Assembly: GCA_030704615.1 (NCBI GenBank)
Contig: CM060732.1
Coordinates: 47,969,053 to 48,033,052, forward strand
Reading direction: 5' to 3'
From: Takakia lepidozioides
Taxonomy: Eukaryota > Streptophyta > Takakiopsida > Takakiales > Takakiaceae
Length of the DNA stretch: 64,000 nt
Shown: positions 45,525 to 55,702 of the stretch, piece by piece
Layout of the letters: each line of letters opens with the position of its first letter
Position numbering within the stretch: the stretch's first letter is position 1
Position numbers and translations under genes: made by a program
Notes under the pieces: model-generated
Seen by the model: only the letters and a program-made list of their open reading frames with translations
What the model was told of the DNA's origin: nothing
Databases searched by the model: none

Positions 45525-45720
45525 CACCGTAGTACCTTAGCAAGTTCAACACTCTTCAGTCGAATGTTTATTTTATTTTGAGAATTCCATTTCGAAATAT
45601 GGAATATTCCCAAAGATACTCTATTATCATTCACGAAATTATTTAATTTCATAAAACTAATTTCCAAAAATTTCAACAGTCTTTAAAATATTAAAATTTG
45701 TGTCGAACTTGCCGAGGTAC

Positions 45721-45814
45721 TTTATTTCTATTATAGATTATATTTATTCATATAAGGCTAAATAATTATATATATATGTCTTTATTTCTATTATAGATTA
45801 TATTTATTCATATA
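45721..45814 (+). repeat. Direct duplication with 60-bp offset
   Basis: TTTATTTCTATTATAGATTA and the following TATTTATTCATATA (34 bp) occur at 45721 and identically at 45781. Confidence 0.85.
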
Positions 45815-45867
45815 TCTTATAATTATTTCTGGACCAAACAAAAGTCTAGAATGAGTTAAAATAGGGT

Positions 45868-45960
45868 TCAAGTCAAGGATTCTATGTTTGTGGATGATAC
45901 ATTCCTGCTCCTAGACGCACATCCCTCCACCCTGCGAGCGTCAGAAGACACCCTGCCGTT
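45868..45960 (+). pseudogene. Second LINE RT fragment
   Basis: The short frame VQVKDSMFVDDTFLLLDAHP, followed by STLRASEDTL, matches the RT active-site region of the LINE at 40.4 kb. Nothing else of that element remains. Confidence 0.7.
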
Positions 45961-46329
45961 AGTAAATTGAAACGTGCTCACCACAAAACCAAACAATTGA
46001 AATTGAGAGGGTTTCTAAAATTGGGCTCCCATTGATTTATGTTTGGTGGTTTAATCATAACATTATCTAGAAGTGTTGTACATTTACATTGAATGTGTAA
46101 AGAAACAAAACAAAATAACAAAGCGATATTAGAGCAGATTTCCAAAACCAAATTTCAAATTTTAATTTGTTTTTGGGCAGCTTAAAAATGACGACGACGT
46201 GGCTGAAGAAAGGTAGAAACCTGTTAGAGCATATTTGCAAAAAAGATATTCAAAATTCAGTTTTTGTTGGGTAGCTTTTAAAAATGAACAAAAATGATGT
46301 GGCATAATGATGACGTGGCATGATGCTAT

Positions 46330-46440
46330 TCCTACTCTACACTAAAACTAGTCTTCGACCTTTAGTCATGACTAGAACTAGGGCTGCGTGTTGCTCCACA
46401 CTACTAGTGACGACTTCTAAGAACAATGTTCCCTTTAATT
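46330..46440 (+). repeat. Dispersed repeat D1, copy 4
   Basis: CCTACTCTACACTAAAACTA, CTTCGACCTTTAGTCATGAC and CACTACTAGTGACGACTTCT follow the order of copy 2, with mismatches. Confidence 0.65.
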
Positions 46441-46654
46441 GAAAATATATTCAATACAAAAAAATAGGAACATTGACTAAAAACTTAATGCAGTCGTGTG
46501 ATTTGACAGTACTCTAGCCAGATGTAGGCAACGTCGGCTCCTCAAGCTTTGTTGAGAAAAAAGAATATTGGATCAACCAATTATTGCCCTAGTTCCGACT
46601 ATTAAAAAATAATTATTTTTTAAAGGAAAGGAAGGCAGTAGCTGTTTAGGGCAG

Positions 46655-46925
46655 TGTGTTTCTTTTCACTTTTCCAAAAGTCGCCCCACACGGGCCACAT
46701 ATAGATTCTACCAAGCGCCCATGTGGCGAGAATAATGAGGTGGCAGGGTCATAAAAGTGGCTATATAACAGATGTCATATTTTAACGGATCCACGTAGGG
46801 AGAATCTGGCTCATGACATTTAACCATTGGCGCTTTCTGATGAGTTTTTTTAATTTTTGCTGGCATAATTTCTTTGTAAAAGTAGCTGGCCCATTTTCCA
46901 GGTCAAAATCTGGCGATTTTTTCTT
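46655..46925 (+). repeat. Dispersed repeat D2, copy 2
   Basis: Aligns by eye with 42596-42850 over about 250 bp, with small indels. Confidence 0.7.
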
Positions 46926-47734
46926 AATCACCTCAAAATATATGGGACTTAGATCAGAATAAGTATATATATTATTTATTTGGCCAACGTGACACTTTTC
47001 TGGTTTGTTTTTTTTCACGTCGTGGGTATTTTTGTATTTTTAAGCATATATGGCACATATTTTTATCCCTTTATTTTTTTAACTTATTTTTATATAAAAC
47101 TGACGTGGGCAGGCCCTTGTCAGCATTTGATTTGATGCGACCTCACGCGACCTATCGTCACGTCAGTGCACAATCCTAGTTAAGGTGGTTGTAAACCCAA
47201 ATAAATGTATACTCCGAACATAAAGTCCAAGCTACTTTTAATGGTAAGGTAGTTGTAGACTAGTCAAGACGAGATTACCTACTTTTAATGCTAAGGTCGA
47301 AGCTATGTTTAGTGTTAAGGTAGTTGTAGACCCAAATGAACTAGTCATTGCCTTAAAGGCATGGCCCAATAAAGAGGAGTCTTTTATAAAGTATAGATAT
47401 ATATCATGTATTAGAATGATTAATTTTGATTCGTTTCGACATCATTGTCTTATGCAATGTTGGCTATTCAATTGGACAACGCAATGATCATAATATAACG
47501 ATGGTATGTTGACATTGCAAATATGTCTCCATTGACAAATGTTTGTATTGACATCGAACCTTTGAAAATGTCTGGACTTTGTATCAATACTTTTCGAATA
47601 AAAAATTCAAAATAGTTTGCGTGTCTTACGAGTAACTTTGATTCGATTTTTATTTAATGTGATTGTACAGAAAAACGAATCAGTATGTAAGAGCCCATTT
47701 AGACAACTTCTTTCGTGAAGCATACAACAACAAT
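46926..47734. other. Upstream region of the lectin gene
   Basis: AT-rich with imperfect repetitions of GGTAGTTGTAGAC (47243, 47317) and CTACTTTTAATG. No motif-bearing frame. A TATA box could not be singled out. Confidence 0.35.
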
Positions 47735-48211
47735 ATGGATGCCAAACGTGTGTTCAAAACGGTGTTCCTATTTCTATGTCTCATAGTTTCCATAATCCCA
47801 GCTGAGAGTGCAGCTTGTTGTATTGCAAATCTCAACGGGAGTTGTTGTTTGTATCAATCAACCAACCTAAATAGTGAAACGTTCTTCATAACTAGTCCGT
47901 CTTCGACATATACTCTTGTCATGCAAGAGGATTGCAATTTGGTGCTATACAAGGTAGCTACAAATCAAGCATTATGGAGCAGTGGCACATATGACAAAGG
48001 TTCCAACTGTTACGCTTCTATGCAGAGTGATGGAAATTTGGTGGTTTACAATGCCTACGGAAGTGAGATTTGGAACACTGGTCCACATACTTGTCCCAAA
48101 AATGCACCAGAATTCATCCTTGAAATACAAGATGATGGGAATCTTGTTATGTATTGCTCTAGTCCCTCAACGACTTATCCTGTGTGGAGTACTGGGAAAA
48201 ATGGTCAATAG
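47735..48211 (+). CDS. GNA-type (bulb-type) mannose-binding lectin, secreted
   Basis: Single open frame of 158 aa from ATG at 47735 (MDAKRVFKTVF). The first 26 or so residues are a signal peptide ending AESA. The frame also runs 24 codons upstream, but this ATG gives the normal signal sequence. Three mannose-site motifs follow the QxDxNxVxY pattern: QEDCNLVLY, QSDGNLVVY and QDDGNLVMY. The first has Cys in place of the usual Gly. Trp residues at ALWSSGT, IWNTG and VWSTG match the three beta-prism faces. Paired cysteines (CC, CCLY, CYAS, CPKN) probably form disulphides. GNA lectins bind mannose glycans and are often extracellular or vacuolar, with a defence role in many plants. It has no kinase or membrane anchor and no intron is needed. 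Confidence 0.92.
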   Translation: MDAKRVFKTVFLFLCLIVSIIPAESAACCIANLNGSCCLYQSTNLNSETFFITSPSSTYTLVMQEDCNLVLYKVATNQALWSSGTYDKGSNCYASMQSDGNLVVYNAYGSEIWNTGPHTCPKNAPEFILEIQDDGNLVMYCSSPSTTYPVWSTGKNGQ

Positions 48212-49065
48212 TAATAATTATGACTTACATGAGATGCTAGTTCGAAATACAAGAGCTCAAAAATATGTTACTCAATGATGATGATGATGATGATAACATT
48301 TGATATTTCTATGTCAAATAATTTATAGGTACATTGGAGTAAGATCACGCTTTCAAATAAACTGCAGTGTATTTTTGGGTTACTAAAAATACTTGGCCAT
48401 TTTGAGCATTGATGTGAAGTGGATGGATTGCAATTGCACAATTATCCAACTTATATTGTACTGATGAAGAAAAGATGTGGAGATTAAGGGATGGAAGTGA
48501 GGCAGATAAATGAAGAGAAGAAGGCGGATGACTTCCAAGCATGAAGGGTCTTCCGAAATCAAGCGTGGGTTCAAATTTGGATCTAAGAAAATGAAGTAAC
48601 ATCTGTTCAATAACATGGTGCAGATTGATTCTAGGTTTCATGAAGGTTGTCCACATCATTAAGCTTTTTAAAAATCTAGTGGCCGGAAGGTCAAGACAAG
48701 ATTTCCACCGTCACCCTAAAGGAGATTTTTTGTAATAGGGGAGGTGCCATTTCAAGGCCCAAATGGCCTCAGCACTCGTCACCTCACCGATGGGGAAAGC
48801 GGAGAAATGGCACCTCCCTTGACGTAAAGAATTTGCCATTATTTTTCATCTTCCCAAAACCATCTTTCGCGTTCCCGCCTACTAAAGGCTTCCTTCCCTT
48901 TGGATTTGGTGTAGCTAAGATTAGAGAGAGGTAGGCTGGTAATGACTACTCCCAAGGATAACGGTTTCAAGAAACTATGTGGGCGAGATTCTCTTGCTTT
49001 CGATCGTCATAGAGTTTTTGTTGAGATAATGAGAGAGGCTAGTGTAAGTCCATTGCCCTCCAACA
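48212..49065. other. Stretch downstream of the lectin, no supported gene
   Basis: Includes an ATG-type trinucleotide run at about 48277-48293. The 104-codon frame on the minus strand at 48345-48659 has no recognisable motif. Confidence 0.35.
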
Positions 49066-49461
49066 TTGGTGATGATTATCTTTGTGGAGTCAGTGACGAC
49101 GTTTTTCCTACAACTTTGTGATCTTGGATCTGCTGTAAAATTTGATGAGATATTAACAAATGTTGTACTTGCTGATGGACCTATCAAGTTTCTAGCAATG
49201 GTGCTTCCTTCTGCAAGTTTGAGCCTTCTTGAGATCGATCTTCCAATGGTTCATGATCCACCTACAATTGATTGTCCAACAATTCGTAACGAACTTCATA
49301 TACATTCAGATAGCAATGTTCCAAATACTACTGTTGATTGGCTTTTTGTTGATAATTTAGCGTCAAATGAAAAGTTTCTAAATGACAAGGAGGTAGTTCC
49401 TCCGCTCTTAAATCTAATCCTCCGGGTTGTGGAATATATGATCCTTGACTTCTTGAAATAG
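49066..49461 (+). CDS. Unrecognised ORF
   Basis: A 131-codon frame (VMIIFVESVTTFFLQLCDLG ... LILRVVEYMILDFLK) with even composition but no motif known to me and no firm start. It could be a gene fragment or chance. Confidence 0.2.
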   Translation: MVMIIFVESVTTFFLQLCDLGSAVKFDEILTNVVLADGPIKFLAMVLPSASLSLLEIDLPMVHDPPTIDCPTIRNELHIHSDSNVPNTTVDWLFVDNLASNEKFLNDKEVVPPLLNLILRVVEYMILDFLK

Positions 49462-50241
49462 AACAAAGATCATTCACTTGATTTCGGGAGGTGAACCCAA
49501 CCAAATTGCATAATATCATTACTAGCAGCGAACGGAAGAGTTATTTTTCAGAGAACTGAGGTCGTAGTATGTAGGTGCATAATTTAATGCGCAGATTGAG
49601 ATTGAGAGTTTTTGAGGACTAAGAGATAAAGTTGTACGTAGACAGTGCAGAATCAGGACCATTTGTTACAGAAACTGCGAAACACCGATACTTCTACTGG
49701 AATGGCCCACAAATGGAAGGGTCCGTAACGACCATGAAACCAAAAGAGCTCAAACTCTATATGACTAGGGTATCTGCAAGGAACAGCAGTTGAAGGCATA
49801 CGGTTCCAATCGTCAAGTTCGGACATCTAGGGGTCTGTTATACGACTACAGACAACGGCCTACATGTTTCCCGTCTCAATGTCTGATCGCTATCAAATCG
49901 AAGACAAGTAAGGATAACTTGACCTCCAAGATAAAATGCCCGATGAGCTACATTTTAAACGACATAGTCATTAGTATGAAGTCTGTCCAAAACGATTGTT
50001 ATGATCACAAAACCAGTCGTAACGGACTTTACGACTAGGGGGGCACCAGTGCTAGGAAACTAGTTCATTCAGTCAGCGCAGTGGAGAAGTGTCGGACAAA
50101 TTGCTCATGTGGCTAGAGAATGAGCACTGGACTAATGTGAACACATTGACAAGAGATGTGACATGGGGATGAAGAGTGAAGATGCTTAGGATTGGTAGAT
50201 GGGAGTGGGGAGATGATAATTATTAGGGAAAATAGAATGTG
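49462..50241. other. Stretch with possible degenerate transposon ends
   Basis: CGTAACGACCATG with TATGACTAGGG at 49725-49770, and GTCGTAACGGACTTTACGACT at 50016, resemble subterminal words of CACTA-like elements. The ends could not be defined. Confidence 0.3.
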
Positions 50242-50847
50242 CTATGGTTGGTATTGGGTGAGTTCATAGGCAGCTAGGGCAAGGGCAGAGAAGTCACAGG
50301 TAGGGAGGCCAAAAGTGGATATTGGGTATGTGGTTGCAGATTGGGTGGTGGATGAGTTGGCGAGAAGGGGCATGAAATGGTCAGATAGATGTTGATATGC
50401 TGGCCTGAGTGAGACAATGTTGTTTTGAAAGTAAAGCGTATAACGATCTTGAGGGTCTGTAGAAAGTTCATTGATAATATTATTGATACTGTCTGGTCCC
50501 GGGTTGGGATGGATGTCACTGCATCTCATAAGTATAAGTAGTGCACATATTAGTTTAAATTTATTGTGATGCGATGGGGGGGGGGTGGAGGGGAGTGCTT
50601 GGATGCGAGGGGCTATAGTTGGTACCGACCATGGGGGCAGTGTGTTAGGAGGTAGATGTGGGGAGGTGGATTTATGTAGGTGAGCCGAAAAGGGACCAAG
50701 GTGTGGGGAGCTCTTCCGGACTGCCAACAACCAAAGGGAATTTCCACTAGGCCCAAAGTGAGCGAGGGTCTTGTGGAGGAGCAAAGGGGGACCGTTATGT
50801 CCCGGTGAGCGGCTGAAGCTCCATGCAATGACTACTTCATGGTCCAC
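50242..50847 (-). CDS. ORF with a 2A-like DIHPNPGP motif, probably from a non-LTR element
   Basis: Open frame of 201 codons, proline- and serine-rich at first. A hydrophobic segment then runs straight into a motif (FKLICALLILMRCSDIHPNP, then GPDS) at residues about 97-120. NPGP after an acidic residue is the core of ribosome-skipping 2A peptides (DxExNPGP). Here the Glu is His. The same DIHPNPGP string is common at the N-terminus of non-LTR retrotransposon ORF2 proteins, which is my preferred reading. No endonuclease or RT follows on this strand before 50242. The ORF overlaps the start of the presumed LTR at 50797. Confidence 0.45.
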   Translation of the reverse strand: MDHEVVIAWSFSRSPGHNGPPLLLHKTLAHFGPSGNSLWLLAVRKSSPHLGPFSAHLHKSTSPHLPPNTLPPWSVPTIAPRIQALPSTPPPSHHNKFKLICALLILMRCSDIHPNPGPDSINNIINELSTDPQDRYTLYFQNNIVSLRPAYQHLSDHFMPLLANSSTTQSATTYPISTFGLPTCDFSALALAAYELTQYQP

Positions 50848-51204
50848 ATAGTCTCACAAGTCCAAGCACTCTTAGACAAACTACAGCAACTACCAACCCA
50901 CCCCCAAAACTATATAGCACCTCCTCACACGCTTACTCACTAGTTTTTGGTCACCAACGGGTTTGCACCATTCTCGGGGTTACTACTCCCTATATATAAT
51001 TTTGTGACTGTCCGCGGGGGTTTCATAAACAACCCAGTCATTTTATGGCAAACCACCACGAAGACCCTTGATTCCCGATGATGAGTCGCGGTGAGTCTTG
51101 GCCATCCGAGTTGGCCCGGCCGCCAGTTTGGGAGTTAGGCGCGCGCATGAAAGCGAGTAACTATGACATGAAGGGGAGCTTACCGAAGTGAGGTGTGCGA
51201 CACT
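50797..51204 (+). repeat. Presumed 5' LTR of the second gypsy element
   Basis: Sequence from TGTCCCGGTGAGCGGC to GTGTGCGACA directly precedes a primer binding site. A TATATATAA box lies at about 50991. No 3' LTR is present in the window for comparison, so the left edge is uncertain. Confidence 0.5.
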
Positions 51205-51222
51205 TGGTATCAGAGTTTAGAG
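51205..51222 (+). other. Primer binding site for initiator Met tRNA
   Basis: TGGTATCAGAGTTTAGAG matches the TGGTATCAGAGC consensus for 10 or more bases, immediately after ACACT, as in many plant gypsy elements. Confidence 0.75.
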
Positions 51223-51257
51223 TTCAGTACGCGATCGTCCTTGAGATTGGCCTCATC

Positions 51258-54200
51258 ATGGGGTCGGGCAAGACAAAACGAAAGCGGAACGGCCCGAAAG
51301 ATGATGATCCTGGTGAGCCCGGTGGGGGCGACGAGTCACCGAAGCGGCAATTGGAAGAGGCGATTTATGCTTCTGAAAGCGAGGCCGTTCAAGAATAGGA
51401 AGAATCTGGGGCAGAGCCCGAGGACTTCCCGGAGGCTCCGGCAGACCAACAGATGCCTCCCATGTCAACAGCCTTTTGGGAAGGGTTGTTGGCGCAGTTT
51501 GGCGGGACGTTGAAAGACGTGATGAGGGTGGCTAATGCCACTTCCACTAAGGCAAAGTTTAAGGTGAAGCCTAAGGAACCCGGCACCTTCGAGGGCGTCC
51601 GAAATCAGAAGGCACTCAACACCTGGCTCTTAGAGCTGGAGCAATACTTCCGGGCGGCCAAGTTGAGTAATGAGGATCGGGTGGAAGTGGCTCCCACCTA
51701 TTTGAGGAGCTATGCTCAACAATGGTGGAAGAAACGCCTTCATGACCAAGGTCCAAACCCAGAAACCTTGAGCTGGAGTGGGTTCAAGGAACTTATGAAA
51801 AGACAGTTTGTGCCTCTCAACGCGTCCTGGCTCGCCCGAGACAAGATGAGACCCACACCTGTGAAGGAGGTACCAGGGGTCGAATATCAAGACACTGCAG
51901 CACCAGTGGCGGATGAGATGGTTCAGGAAGAAAATTTGGTGGGTCAATGGCCTGAATGGTTCGTGAGGCACCACACTGTTGAGGATCAGGGAGAACGGCA
52001 GCAAGCTCCCCATGAAGACCCTCAGCAGACCATGCTTATGAGTTCCATAAGCAGAACATTTAATGTATTGGGCACTTATGTGAAATCCCATGTTCTATCT
52101 ACCCAATTGGCAGCTTTGAGGGAGGAACTCAGAAAGGAGTTTGAAGCTCGACTTGCCACTGAGTGTGCAAACAAGGTCGATGATGAGGTCAATCTCAAGT
52201 TACAGCAAGAGTTAGAAGATACAAAAGCTGCTTTGCAGTTGGCCAATGGCAGGGTTTCCCCTGGACAACCGCTGCACCTCTGGAATCACTGTTTCCCTTA
52301 CCAAGCTAGAATTTTCATAGAGAAGGTCACCCTTCTCAATTTCAGCCACAATCTGCTCTGTAGTGGGAATGTCCAACCTTTCTCCTTCCAAAGCAATTGG
52401 GGGTGATGCCACAACATATACTATCTGTGGAACCTCTAAAACAATAGAGTCAATTGGTTGTGGTGGGTGTGGTATCGAAATGACTTCCTCTTCCCTCTCT
52501 GAAGGCCCTGCTTCCAATAATAGCAGCTCTCTGTGCTGCTGTGCCCCTTCCTGCACAAGAGCTTGGGAAACATTATCATGCAGTTTCCGTGAAGCCAGTG
52601 GATCCGCCACTACAATCATACCCCGCCTCTGTCTCTTAGACTGGTGTTGCGCTGTCAGTCCACCCTCACTGTGTGAAGAGCCTTGCTCTTCAATTGTAGA
52701 AGCAAACGGATGACATTCGGGGATATGTTCAGGCTTTGAATGTGCTGTTGCTCAAAGTTGCGGATATGGCGGAACCAGAAATGGTCTTCAACTTTGTGGC
52801 GGGATTCGCCCCGTGGGCCAGGTGGAAGTTGGAGGAGAAGCCACCTAAGACTTTGAACGAGGCAATTGAAAGGGCTAAATGTTTCTCGGATGTCCCTAAG
52901 GGCGAAAGACAAGGCCGTACGGAGCTGAACCACAAGAAGGTCTGGCGGGAGGGTGACTCCTTCTGACTAGAAAAGAAGTGGGGTAGGCCACGCGACGACA
53001 ATGACACATGGAAATCGAAGGGATGGCCTTCACACGCCAAAGCGACACTCAGTGCTTCGAAAGGAAAATTAGATAGCGGCTTATGGCGGACAGAAGGCAA
53101 CCTTCGATGGAGTGTGCTTTAATTGCGGGGAGCTCGGGCACATGGCCAAGAAGTGCGTGAAACCCCGACAATTGAACATGACTCGGGCGACCACGGAGCT
53201 GTACGAAGATTCCATTAGCCGCTTGGTGGAGGCGGTAGTCGCCAAGACTTGTAAGGTAGACAACTACGCTTGTGAGTTATATTAGGAGACTGGCCCCTTG
53301 CGTAAATGGAGTTAGTTAATGTTCATGAGTGGGATAATTTCCAGAACTAACGTGTCGTTGTTGGTGGACACAGGAGTGTCGCACTTCTTCATGACACCGG
53401 CAACGGCATGGAAGCTGGGGCTCCCGACAAGTGATGTGGGAGCTTTTATTGAAGTGCGTTTTGCCAAAGGAGAACCACAACTGATGACGAGGTTGGCGTT
53501 CGATGTTCCTCTTCAGCTTGGGGGTTGGGAGGGATGTGAGAACTTCACCATTTGCGAGATCGATGGAGTGGATCTCATTTTGGGGATGACCTTTTTGAGC
53601 AAATCCGGAGCGGTGATAGATGGCCGTAAGAGAATAGTCACACTACCGTGTGGGAATGGTGGCAAAGTTTTACGGGTATCAGAAATGCCCAACCGAGTGG
53701 GAGGGCGAATAAACCTGCTGACAGTGGGCAATGGAGGAGCCACACGAGCCCCAGTTTTTGCTTTACGTAAGACAAGTGGGAGGAGAAGTCGATAGGGAGC
53801 CTAGCCCAGATTGAATCAAGGGGATCCTGGAGAAATACCAGGATGTGATGCCGGAGGATTTACCAAGCGGCTTGCCACCACGAAGAGGAGTTGACCACAA
53901 GATAGAGGTGATACCGGGATTGGAGCCGCCTGCCAAGGCGCCCTACCGGTTGAGCCACAAAGAGTTGATCGAGCTGAAGGCCCAACTCAAGGATCTAATG
54001 TCAAAGGGGTATATCCGGCCGAGTAAGTCACCTTATGGAGCCCCGGTGCTATTCGCAGATAAGAAGGATGGGACGCTGCGGATGTGTGTTGATTACAGGG
54101 CTCTGAATAATGTGACTATAAAAAACCGGTATCATTTGCCAAGGATCGACGACCTCTTTGATTGGTTGGCAGGAGCAAAGTATTTCAACCGGATCGATTT

Positions 54201-54413
54201 ACTCTCAGGTTACCATCAAATCCGAGTGGCGGAAGGAGATGAGGAGAAGATCGCGTGCATGACAAGATATGATTCATATGAGTTTTTGGTAATGCCTTTA
54301 AGGCTCACCAACGCACCTGCGACCTTTAGCATGCTAATGAACAGCCTTTTCCAGGAGTGGTTGGATGACTTTGTGATCGTGTACATCGACGACATCTTGT
54401 CACAAAAGAGAAG
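51258..54413 (+). pseudogene. Chromovirus-type Ty3/gypsy gag-pol, interrupted and truncated
   Basis: Gag starts MGSGKTKRKRNGPKDD at 51258, and has a TAG near 51397. The capsid part reads FEGVRNQKALNTWLLELEQY and YAQQWWKKRLHDQG. After an insertion (51845-52700) capsid resumes with DDIRGYVQALNVLLLKVADM. A knuckle CFNCGELGHMAKKC lies at about 53110-53150. The protease frame has SLLVDTGVSHFFMT and VDLILGMTFL. The RT frame (53845-54420) has [50 protein letters not shown] and VIVYIDDIL. Reading breaks into unrelated sequence just after YIDD. RNase H, integrase and 3' LTR are absent. The protease DTG and RT catalytic residues are kept, but the element is dead. Confidence 0.88.
51845..52700. mobile_element. 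Insertion of about 0.86 kb within gag
   Basis: The gag reading (LARDKMR) breaks at about 51848 and resumes at about 52705 (DDIRGYV). The inserted DNA has a plus-strand open half (coiled-coil-like LAALREELRKEFEARLATEC, then LKLQQELEDTKAALQLANGR). Its right half is open on the minus strand (PPQPIDSIVLEVPQIVYVVA). I do not recognise either half and see no clear terminal repeats. Confidence 0.6.
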
Positions 54414-54420
54414 AAAGTGA

Positions 54421-55702
54421 AGAAATGATATCGAATAATACCGATGTAGCCTTATTGGAATGTCTCGCTGGCGGACTTGGGATCCCAACGGACGTGTTTT
54501 GACGAGACGCCGGTATGTCCGAGGTAGTCCTTTTCTTCCTCGAGTCTGCTCTGTCTCGTAAGATAGACTTCTTTCCGGTTGAACCGATTTGTATAAGAGA
54601 TGGAAATGGTTTGGGGGCTCTATGCTGCTTCCTTGGTGCAGAACATTGCGCCGACACTGCAGGGTCGGGAAGTCGAGAAGTTGCAGTTGTTTCGTCCTTG
54701 TCCTTGTCCAAAGGGGGGCAGAGAAGGGGAACGCAATGGAAATTGTCCCTTGAGGACTCCACATCCTGAATGGAATACACGTAATGAAGAGATTACCTCG
54801 GAATAGAATTCCAATGCAGACGTCGTTTCACAGGAAGGTCATAATCCGCAGATTTTCTGGCCTGGAGTAGAACAAGAACATCAGATCCCAAACTAAGGAA
54901 AACAAACAATATGAGTAAGAATTCAGATATGAGTAATGTCACCTGACTCCTTCTGATTTGGGGGTGTCCAACCCTCGTGTTGGGGAGAGAAGGACGGAAG
55001 AGAGGCAACAGTATGCTATGGAGCCGCAGCCTCAGCCGCGTCCTCAATGGCTGTCATTCTCGAGGTAGATTCAGACCCTTGACACTTAACAGGGAGGCTG
55101 AGGATTGTAGAGTGAGGTCCATCCAATCCCCTGTACATTTGTCTTGTTGACTTCCATCTTCGACATCCAATCCTAAACAATCATGCGACGGAACTTCCTT
55201 TTCAGGAATGGACTGAAGCAGAGGGTCGTGAAATTGAAGGGAAGCCAAGTGCATGGCTGATGCTTCACCGTTGATCACATGATTCTCAACAATACTGTGA
55301 ATGTTGTCCCTCTGTTGACGAATTTATGATATGGAGGATTCCAATGGAGGTCCCGACGAAAAGTTGGCATCGCCAGCATCTCCATGAACCTGCCCAAACG
55401 AACATAGTCATCTTACATTGTTATTGTACACACAAAGGATAACCTCCACTGAACAGTGGAGGTTGTCGGATATGAAAAAGCCCCCGCGACGACTTTTGGA
55501 GAAGACATGTATCCCAGAGGATCGTGGTGGTATAAGGGGGGGAGAAACGTAAGGATGAGACTATGAGAGAGCAAACAATTCTATGTCAAATTGAAATAGA
55601 CAGCACAATAGACAACAGTCCTTATGGAAATACAATGCAACCTAGAGGAAAACCAACCAAAAATTGAGATTGCAACATAGACATGGTTGATCAATGAAAT
55701 CT
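54421..55702. other. Stretch beyond the truncated RT
   Basis: Overlapping short frames on both strands (54400-55278) have no recognised motif. Similarity to gypsy elements ends here. Confidence 0.35.
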
